The notes beneath the pieces were generated by a model. It made no database searches and had not been told where the DNA came from. It saw only the letters and a list, made by a program, of their open reading frames with translations. From the NCBI GenBank assembly GCA_007129525.1, contig SKVI01000136.1, forward strand, positions 1 to 7,540: DNA of 7,540 nt, in the 5' to 3' direction. Every line of letters starts with the position of its first letter. Positions within the stretch are counted from its first letter, which is position 1. The stretch comes from Gemmatimonadota bacterium. Lineage in GTDB: Bacteria; Gemmatimonadota; Gemmatimonadetes; Longimicrobiales; Gaopeijiaceae. The translations under genes were made by a program, and so were the position numbers. Below are positions 1-5,843 of this stretch, one piece after another.

Positions 1-824
1 CCCATGGAGATGTGGTCCGAGACGCTCCGGACCACCAGGGCGTTGAGCCGCCAGATGTTCGCGTCGTTTCGAATCTCGGTGCCGCTGGCCAGGGTCCGCC
101 GGTCCTTGCGAAGGTTCACCCACATGTTGCTGTTGATCTTCCAGTCGGCGGTGACCCGGTTGGCGCTCAGGCTGGGGTTGATTCGCGAGGACGTACGGGT
201 CTCCTGCAGGTCCATGTTGCCCGACAGTCCGAAGCGGAAGGTCCAGAAGTCCCAGGGATCGTACGACGCGTCTCGCCCACTCCCGTTCCCCGACACGTCA
301 CCGCCGTCGTCGTCCAGGTCCTGGGGCACGTAGCTGATCTCCAGGCCCCGGGTCGCCCCGGCGGCCACCGCGTAGCGAATGAGCCCCAGGCGGAGCGCCT
401 GGGTCACCCCGTCCACTTCGGCCCGCTGCGAGTCGGTGCCTGCCGAAGTGTAGGTGAGCCCCTCGTCTCGGCCGGCCATGTCGCCCCGGCCCATGAAGTC
501 CACCTGGTACTGGCGCCCTCCGTCCGAAAGCCCGGTGCTGGTGAAGAGCACGTGCACGTCGGCGTCCGCTCGGTCCCGAACCCAGTTCACGAAACGGATT
601 TCGGTGCGGAAATGATCGAAGTCGCAGTTGCGCCGGTCCTGGCAGTCCAGGAAGACCCGGGGCGGGCTCTGGGCCGTGGCACGGGTCTCCGACTGCAGTT
701 GGGCCGACGCACCCTGAGGCAGGGCCAGGAGGAAGAGCATGAGCGCTGCCGCCAGCATCCACCCGAGTGCGGGGAAGGCGGCCGGCTCCGAGCCGATCCG
801 GTTCAACCGGAATGAATGGGTCAT
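1..824 (-). CDS. Secreted, probably outer-membrane beta-barrel protein of unknown function (partial, C-terminus beyond window)
   Basis: I do not recognise a named family. The frame is open from ATG at 824 to the left edge (274 complete codons, no stop), so the C-terminus is missing. Residues 1-41 look like a signal peptide: Arg at 6 and 9, a hydrophobic core at about 22-36, and an Ala-Ser-Ala site before Gln42. A compact domain follows (about 56-168) with VFLDC at 57-61, a second Cys at 67, then FVNWVRDRADADVHVLF at 78-94. An Asp/Gly-rich stretch (169-185) could be a flexible or metal-binding loop. Residues 190-274 alternate polar and aromatic/hydrophobic residues, with Trp/Phe-rich strands (DFWTFRFGL, DWKINSNMWVNL), as expected for a transmembrane beta-barrel. 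A possible ribosome binding site AAGGA lies 9 bases upstream (834-838). It follows the efflux operon on the same strand, but the 169-base gap leaves co-transcription open. A DUF481-like barrel is one alternative. The gene is near certain; its function is unknown. Confidence 0.85.
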   Translation of the reverse strand, partial: MTHSFRLNRIGSEPAAFPALGWMLAAALMLFLLALPQGASAQLQSETRATAQSPPRVFLDCQDRRNCDFDHFRTEIRFVNWVRDRADADVHVLFTSTGLSDGGRQYQVDFMGRGDMAGRDEGLTYTSAGTDSQRAEVDGVTQALRLGLIRYAVAAGATRGLEISYVPQDLDDDGGDVSGNGSGRDASYDPWDFWTFRFGLSGNMDLQETRTSSRINPSLSANRVTADWKINSNMWVNLRKDRRTLASGTEIRNDANIWRLNALVVRSVSDHISM

Positions 825-993
825 CGTCCCTCGTCCTTGGGGTCTGTCCGGGCTGTCCCGGGATCGGTCCGGGCCATGGGAATCGGATATCGGAGGCACG
901 GGCATCGATTGTGTGATGCCCGGCCGGCCGCCAGCGTTAAAACCATGTCCAGCATTGGGAGAATGTAAACATGTGTTGTCGGGGTCGCCCGCG
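825..993. other. Intergenic region between permease gene and the secreted-protein gene
   Basis: This is the largest non-coding gap between genes in the window. It contains an AT-richer patch (about 937-978) with TTTACA on the minus strand (964-969), an 8-bp inverted repeat (899-922), and three copies of a TGTCCGGG-like word (845-873). No intrinsic terminator with a T-run follows the permease stop on the minus strand. No convincing -10 element stands 16-18 bases downstream of TTTACA. The region may be a 5' leader for the secreted-protein gene or read-through spacer; the sequence alone does not decide. Confidence 0.6.
899..922. repeat. Perfect 8-bp inverted repeat with 8-base loop
   Basis: CGGGCATC (899-906) is followed by an 8-base loop (907-914) and GATGCCCG (915-922), its exact reverse complement. 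It lies about 70 bases past the permease stop and about 75 bases before the start of the secreted-protein gene. Neither strand has a T-run after it, so it does not fit a standard intrinsic terminator. It could be an mRNA hairpin at a 3' end or in a leader, or an operator for a dimeric regulator. Confidence 0.5.
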
Positions 994-3900
994 CTACCCT
1001 CTCCTTTCGCGGAAGGTCCGCCCGCCCGCTCCGACCCCGGCGGGCCGCAACTCGGCCGGCTCCCCGCCGGCCATGGTCTCGTCCGCCACGAAGTGGCGTT
1101 GGAACCACAGGGCCAGGTCGTCCACCAGCGAGTACATCACCGGCACCACCACCAGCGTCAGGACGGTGGCAAAGATGATGCCCACGATCACGGCGATGGC
1201 CATGGGGCTCCACCACGCTGCCTGCTCTCCGCCCCAGTAGAGCTCGGGGTTCAGACTCCCGTACAGCCCGAAGTAGTCGAAGTTGAGGCCGATGGCCAAG
1301 GGTACCAGGCCCAGCGCGGTGGTGATGGCGGTGAGGACCACCGGCCGGAACCGGGTCATCCCGCCCTGCACAAGCGCCTCCCGCCGATCCATCCCGTCCC
1401 GCTCCCGCAGAATGTCGATATAGTCGATGAGCACGATGGCATTGTTCACCACGATCCCCGCCAGCGAGATGATCCCGACTCCCGTCATGATGATCACGAA
1501 GGGCATCTGGAAGACCAGCAGCCCCAGCACCACCCCCACCGTTGACATGATCACCGAGGTGAGAATGATCACCGGCTTCACCACCGAGTTGAACTGGCTC
1601 ACCAGAATGAAGCCGATGAGCATCAGAGCAATGAGAAAGGCGGTGGTGAGGAACTCCTGGGCGTCGTCCTGGTCTTCGAGCTGGCCGGTGTAGCGCAGAT
1701 CATAGCCCACGGGGATCTCCTCGGCCCGGAAGTCGGCCAGGGTGGCCATGACCTCCCGGAGTACTGCGTTCTGGTTGTACCCCGCCCGCACATCCGACGA
1801 GATGGTGGCCATCCGGTCCATGTCCTTGCGGCGGATGGACCCCAGCCCCTCGCCCACCTCCCAGTCCGCCACTGAGAGGAGGGGGATCTGGTCGCCGCCG
1901 TCGGCCATCACCACGAGCTCCTCCAGCGCCGAGATCTCACTCCGGTACTGCCGGGCCAGTCGCACCATGATGTCGAACTCGTCGTTGCCGGTGCGGTACC
2001 GGGCCGCCTCCACGCCCTGGATGGCCCCGCGGATGGCGTGGCCCACCTCGGCAGTGGAGAGGCCGTAGAGCGCCGCCTTCTCCCGATCCACGTGCACCGA
2101 GAGCTCGGGCCGCGCGTCGTCCATGTCGCTCTCCAGCCCCGACAGGCGATCCGCCACCGGCGCACTGCGCAGAATGTTCAGCACCTGGTCGGACAGCTCC
2201 TTCAGGACCGCCGGATCATAGCCCACGATCTCGATGTTCACCGGGGGGCCGCCCGGGGGCCCCGGGTCCGGGGCGTCGGTGCGGATCTCGGCCCCGGCCA
2301 GCCCGAGACCCAGCTCCTCCTGCACCCGGGCCAGCGTCAGGAAAGAATCCTGCCTCCGATCCTGGTAATCCAGCATGGCCAGCGTGATCTGGGCCCGGTT
2401 CTCGGCCCCGCTGGTCCCCCCGCCGAACATTGCGGCCCCTCCGGTTCCCACGGTGGCCACCATTGACTCCACGTCGTCGAAGCCTGACACGCCCCTGGCC
2501 TGGTCCTCGAGCCGCCGGGTCAGCTCGTCGGTGACCTGGGCCCGGGTGCCTACGGGCGTCTCGATGTCCACCAGGATCTGCGAGGGGGGAAAGCCCTCCG
2601 GAAAGAACTCGATGCCGTGGTTGAAGGGCACGAAGACGGCGAAGGTACCCACGAAGACCACCGCCGAAAGGCCCAGGACCACGGCTCGGTGGCCCAGGGC
2701 CCAACGCAGGCCCCCCTCGTACGACTGGATGATCCGGGGCAGCCCCCTGGCCTGAAACCACGTTCCGGCCCGGTCCAGGACGAAGCGGTGGAGGACGTAG
2801 AGCCCCAGCACCGTGGCGACGAGCAGCACGGCCGTGAGGACGTTCACCAGCGCCACGCCTGCGAAGCCCACCACCGCCAACGCCACCAGCGATCGTCGCG
2901 CAGTACGGGTCATGGGCCGCTTCGGCCGCCCCTCCACCTCCATGAAGATGGCACACAGGGTGGGCAGGATCACCAGCGCCACGAAGAGCGAGCTGGAGAG
3001 CGTCACGATGAGGGTCAGGGGGAGGTACCGCATGAACTCTCCCACCACGTCGGGCCAGAACATCAGGGGCAGGAAGGCCCCCAGGGTGGTGGCGGTGGCG
3101 GCCACCACCGGGAGGGCCACCTCGCCGGTGGCCTTCCGGGCCGCCATGACCGAGCTCCACCCTTCCTCCATGTAGCGGTAGATGTTCTCCACAATGACGA
3201 TGGCGTTGTCCACCAACATCCCCAGCGCCAGGATCAGGCTGAAGAGCACCACCATGTTCATGGTGATCCCCAGCGCCGCCAGGACCACGAAGCTCAGCAG
3301 CATGGAAGTGGGAATGGCCAGCGCCACGAAGACCGACGTCCTCACCCCCAGAAAGAACAGCAGCACGGCCACGATGAGGATGAGCCCCGACACGATGTTG
3401 TTCTCCAGTGAGCTCACCATCTGGTGAATGTCCTGGGACTCGTCCGAGGTGATGGACACCTGTGTGGTGGGGGGGAACTCCGCCTCCATCTCGGCAATGA
3501 CTGCCTTCACCTGTTCGGCGGCCTCGATGATGTTCTCACCGGCCCGCTTCACTACGCTGAGGGTGATCACCGGGCGCCCATCCAGGCGGGCGTACGAGGT
3601 CCGGTCGGCGAACCCGAACTCCACCTGAGCCAGATCTCTGACGTAGACGGCACGGCCGTCGAAGGTGCCCACCACCAGGTCCTCGATGACGGCGGGATCC
3701 ACGAACTCCCCGTCCACCCGCACCAGGTAGTTGGCGGCTCCCACCTCGATGGAGCCTCCGGGAATGTTCACGTTCTCGTTCCGGATGGCGTCCACCACGT
3801 CGGTGAGGGCCAGGGAGTAGTACTTGAGCCGGGGAAGGTCCACGTCCACCTTCACCTCCCGCTCGAGCCCGCCCTGCAGGTCCACTCGCAGAACCTGGGG

Positions 3901-4584
3901 GATCTGCTCCAGCCGATCCTGGAGCTCCTCGGCCAGCTCCCTCAGGCGCACCAGTCCGTACTCGCCGGCCAGGTTTACCTGCATGATGGGCATCTCGGAG
4001 ATGTCGATCTCCATGATGCTGGGCTCCTCGGCATCGGAGGGGAGTTCGGGTCGGGCCAGGTCTACCTTCTCCCGCACCTTCTGGAGCGCCTCGTCCATGT
4101 TGACCGAGGTGGCGAACTCCACGGTGATGGACGAATAGCCCTCGGTGGAGGTGGAGGTCATCTCCCGGACCTCGGAGATGGTGTTCAGCTCGTCTTCCAG
4201 GGGCCGGGTCACCAGCGTCTCGATGTCCGCCGGCGACACCCCGGGGTACACCGTGTTCACCACCAGCAGCGGGATGGCGATCTGGGGAGCGCTCTCCTTG
4301 GGGATGTTCAGGTACGAGACGAAGCCCGCCACCGTGATGAAGACGAACAGGATCACCACGCTGGTCCGGTGTCCCACCGCGAAGGTGGTGAGGGCGAACT
4401 CCTTGAAGCGGGCCAGAAAGGTGGGATCGTCCTCGGGAATGTCCCGGACGCCCTCGTCAAGCACCGGCACCGAGGGTCGGTAGTCACCCTGTCCGTCCCT
4501 CGGCTCGTCCTGTCCGTTCGTCGGTTCGTCCTGTCCATTCATCGGCTCGTCCCGCCCGTTCGTCGGCTCGTCGCGGTCAGCCAT
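994..4584 (-). CDS. RND-family efflux permease, HAE-1-like (AcrB/MexB superfamily)
   Basis: This is the inner-membrane pump of a tripartite exporter, expected to be a trimer that uses proton influx to move substrates from periplasm or membrane into the outer-membrane channel. It has 1196 residues; AcrB has 1049. Hydrophobic segments fall at about 75-93 (TM1), 395-548 (TM2-6), 631-653 (TM7), 978-1056 (TM8-10), 1081-1100 (TM11) and 1126-1152 (TM12), with two large periplasmic porter/docking regions at about 96-390 and 655-975. Family signatures include GMLVDNAIVIVEN in TM4 (455-467), NNAIVLIDY in TM10 (1047-1055) and RFRPVVLTAITTALG (1078-1092). TM4 keeps Asp459 (AcrB D407), but Asn460 replaces D408, and Asn1047 is at the K940 position. 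There is an extra hydrophobic hairpin at 566-600 and a long cytosolic N-terminus with heptad repeats. The start ATG overlaps the adaptor stop by 8 bases (ATGGCTGA), which supports this start and suggests translational coupling. The stop is TAG. Substrate is unknown; it lacks the CusA-type metal-pump TM4 pattern. Confidence 0.97.
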   Translation of the reverse strand: MADRDEPTNGRDEPMNGQDEPTNGQDEPRDGQGDYRPSVPVLDEGVRDIPEDDPTFLARFKEFALTTFAVGHRTSVVILFVFITVAGFVSYLNIPKESAPQIAIPLLVVNTVYPGVSPADIETLVTRPLEDELNTISEVREMTSTSTEGYSSITVEFATSVNMDEALQKVREKVDLARPELPSDAEEPSIMEIDISEMPIMQVNLAGEYGLVRLRELAEELQDRLEQIPQVLRVDLQGGLEREVKVDVDLPRLKYYSLALTDVVDAIRNENVNIPGGSIEVGAANYLVRVDGEFVDPAVIEDLVVGTFDGRAVYVRDLAQVEFGFADRTSYARLDGRPVITLSVVKRAGENIIEAAEQVKAVIAEMEAEFPPTTQVSITSDESQDIHQMVSSLENNIVSGLILIVAVLLFFLGVRTSVFVALAIPTSMLLSFVVLAALGITMNMVVLFSLILALGMLVDNAIVIVENIYRYMEEGWSSVMAARKATGEVALPVVAATATTLGAFLPLMFWPDVVGEFMRYLPLTLIVTLSSSLFVALVILPTLCAIFMEVEGRPKRPMTRTARRSLVALAVVGFAGVALVNVLTAVLLVATVLGLYVLHRFVLDRAGTWFQARGLPRIIQSYEGGLRWALGHRAVVLGLSAVVFVGTFAVFVPFNHGIEFFPEGFPPSQILVDIETPVGTRAQVTDELTRRLEDQARGVSGFDDVESMVATVGTGGAAMFGGGTSGAENRAQITLAMLDYQDRRQDSFLTLARVQEELGLGLAGAEIRTDAPDPGPPGGPPVNIEIVGYDPAVLKELSDQVLNILRSAPVADRLSGLESDMDDARPELSVHVDREKAALYGLSTAEVGHAIRGAIQGVEAARYRTGNDEFDIMVRLARQYRSEISALEELVVMADGGDQIPLLSVADWEVGEGLGSIRRKDMDRMATISSDVRAGYNQNAVLREVMATLADFRAEEIPVGYDLRYTGQLEDQDDAQEFLTTAFLIALMLIGFILVSQFNSVVKPVIILTSVIMSTVGVVLGLLVFQMPFVIIMTGVGIISLAGIVVNNAIVLIDYIDILRERDGMDRREALVQGGMTRFRPVVLTAITTALGLVPLAIGLNFDYFGLYGSLNPELYWGGEQAAWWSPMAIAVIVGIIFATVLTLVVVPVMYSLVDDLALWFQRHFVADETMAGGEPAELRPAGVGAGGRTFRERRG
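4489..4572 (-). repeat. Four-copy 21-base in-frame tandem repeat encoding DEPxxGx heptapeptides
   Basis: Permease residues 5-32 read DEPTNGR, DEPMNGQ, DEPTNGQ, DEPRDGQ: four contiguous 7-residue units, each encoded by 21 bases. The DNA units are also similar (a TCGGCTCGTCCTGTCC-like core on the plus strand), so this is a recent or replicating tandem repeat and not just biased composition. It lies before TM1 (about residue 75), so it should be cytosolic. It is acidic and probably disordered. A Met at residue 15 inside the repeat is an alternative start, but the overlap with the adaptor stop favours the full-length form. Confidence 0.9.
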
Positions 4585-5767
4585 CGACTGCTTCCCGGGT
4601 ACGCACCACCTGCACCTCGTCGCCGTGGGCCACCTGCTGCTGTCCCACCACGATGAGCCGGTCGCCGGCTTCCAGGCCTTCCTCCACCATGACCTGGTTC
4701 CGCTGAGAGCCGGCCAGCACCAGGGGGCGTACCTCGGCCACCGTGCGGCCGTCCCGCTCCACCACCACGAAGGCCACGAATCCCTCCTCTACCCGGACTA
4801 CCGCGTCCTGCGGCACCACCAGCGCATCGTCCAGCTCCCTCCGCGTGAGGGCCAGGTTGGCCACCATCTCGGGCTTTACCACCCGCCCGGGATTGGGCAG
4901 CACCAACTCCACGGGGAAGGTTCGGTTCCGGGGGTTCACCGTGGCGCCGGCATAGCTCAGCGGGCCGCTGAACTCCTGGTCGGGGAGGACGTCGAAGGTG
5001 ACCCGCGCCTGGGTGCCACGTCCCACGTCGGCGGCGAACCGCTCGGGCACACCTCCGGTGATCTTCACCGGGTCCACCTGCACCACCCGCGCCACCGGCG
5101 TCCCCGACGCCACCATGGTGCCCACCTCCACCTCCCGGCTCTCCAGGATCCCATCGATGGGCGACCGGATGACAGTGCGCTCGAGCCGTTCCTCCAGTGT
5201 CTCGAGCTGCGCCTCGGCCTGCTCGGCGGCGGAGCGGGCCTCCAGGTAGGCCAGCTCGGTGCCCACGCCGTCTTCCTCGAATAGCCGCTTGCGCCGCTCC
5301 CAGGTCTCCCCGGCCAGCTCGGCCCGGGCCCGGGCCTCCCTCACCTGCGAAGCCAGCAGGGCGCTGTCGATGCGGAAGAGGGGCTGGCCCACCTCCACCG
5401 ATGTCCCCTTGTCCACCAGGATCTCCCGGATGGCCCCGGACTCCTCGGCCGAGACAGTGACGTCCTGATTGGCCTGCACCGTTCCGGTGATCCGGACCGT
5501 CTCGGTGAAGGGCGTCCGCTCCACCTCCACCACCTCCACATTGATGACCCGGGACGAACTGCGGGCCTCGTCCTGCCCGTTGGCCTGTGCGTCGGAGCCG
5601 CACCCTGCCACCATCAGCATCAGCGCGGCGGCCAGGGGCATCACTCCCGTCAGGGTCACGGCGCGAAGGCCTCCTCGCCCCGATCCGCTCCGGGGCACGG
5701 GAGAAGCGTGGGTCCGGGCCCAGGGCGAGACCGGACGGTAGAGGGGTTGTGGGTCATGCCGCTTCAT
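4577..5767 (-). CDS. RND efflux periplasmic adaptor subunit (membrane fusion protein), lipoprotein
   Basis: This protein bridges the RND pump and the outer-membrane channel (AcrA/MexA-type, HlyD superfamily). From ATG at 5767 it has 396 residues. A hydrophobic segment (about 42-55) ends in a lipobox VAGC, with Cys56 as the predicted lipidated residue, followed by a polar linker. Domains in order are: first half of the lipoyl/barrel-sandwich (about 97-135, with GAIREILVDKGTSVEVGQPL), an alpha-helical hairpin rich in Ala, Glu and Arg (about 135-195), second lipoyl half (about 198-230, RSPIDGILESREVEVGTMV), beta-barrel (about 232-310, with NRTFPVELVLPNPGRVVKPEM) and a membrane-proximal domain (about 311-390). 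The start was chosen because AAAGG sits 9 bases upstream (5777-5781). Alternatives are ATG at 5794 (no clear site) and a longer form from 5929 that would overlap the upstream gene. The n-region before the hydrophobic core is long (about 40 residues), so a later start is possible. It ends by overlapping the permease ATG. Confidence 0.95.
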   Translation of the reverse strand: MKRHDPQPLYRPVSPWARTHASPVPRSGSGRGGLRAVTLTGVMPLAAALMLMVAGCGSDAQANGQDEARSSSRVINVEVVEVERTPFTETVRITGTVQANQDVTVSAEESGAIREILVDKGTSVEVGQPLFRIDSALLASQVREARARAELAGETWERRKRLFEEDGVGTELAYLEARSAAEQAEAQLETLEERLERTVIRSPIDGILESREVEVGTMVASGTPVARVVQVDPVKITGGVPERFAADVGRGTQARVTFDVLPDQEFSGPLSYAGATVNPRNRTFPVELVLPNPGRVVKPEMVANLALTRRELDDALVVPQDAVVRVEEGFVAFVVVERDGRTVAEVRPLVLAGSQRNQVMVEEGLEAGDRLIVVGQQQVAHGDEVQVVRTREAVDG

Positions 5768-5776
5768 GGAACTGAA

Positions 5777-5781
5777 CCTTT
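5777..5781 (-). promoter_or_regulatory. Ribosome binding site for the adaptor gene
   Basis: AAAGG on the minus strand with a 9-base spacer to ATG at 5767. It is the main reason for choosing this start over the in-frame ATG at 5794, which has no purine-rich site before it. Confidence 0.55.
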
Positions 5782-5843
5782 CGAAAAAAGACATACGCTT
5801 GAACGGTCTGGAAGCGGTGGAGCGCCGCCCGTCAGGGTTCGCC

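Noticed and set aside
12..815. Plus-strand open frame of 267 codons opposite the secreted-protein gene
   Set aside because: Low-complexity Val/His/Gly/Pro composition and no domain, while the minus frame shows a signal peptide and ordered sequence.
937..969. Possible sigma-70-like promoter (TTTACA on minus strand) for the secreted-protein gene
   Set aside because: The hexamer 17 bases downstream (ATGGTT) hardly matches TATAAT, and the TTTTAA nearby is 21 bases away, so spacing and match are both poor.
3424..4656. A 410-codon open frame on the plus strand, antisense to the permease
   Set aside because: Its translation is His/Gly/Val/Leu-rich with no recognisable domain, and it mirrors the codon pattern of the permease. 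Long antisense frames are expected in GC-rich genes.
5782..5843. Possible terminator between channel and adaptor genes (T-run at 5785-5790 on the minus strand)
   Set aside because: The six-T run has no stable GC stem directly before it, and it sits just upstream of the adaptor ribosome binding site, so it is more likely chance.
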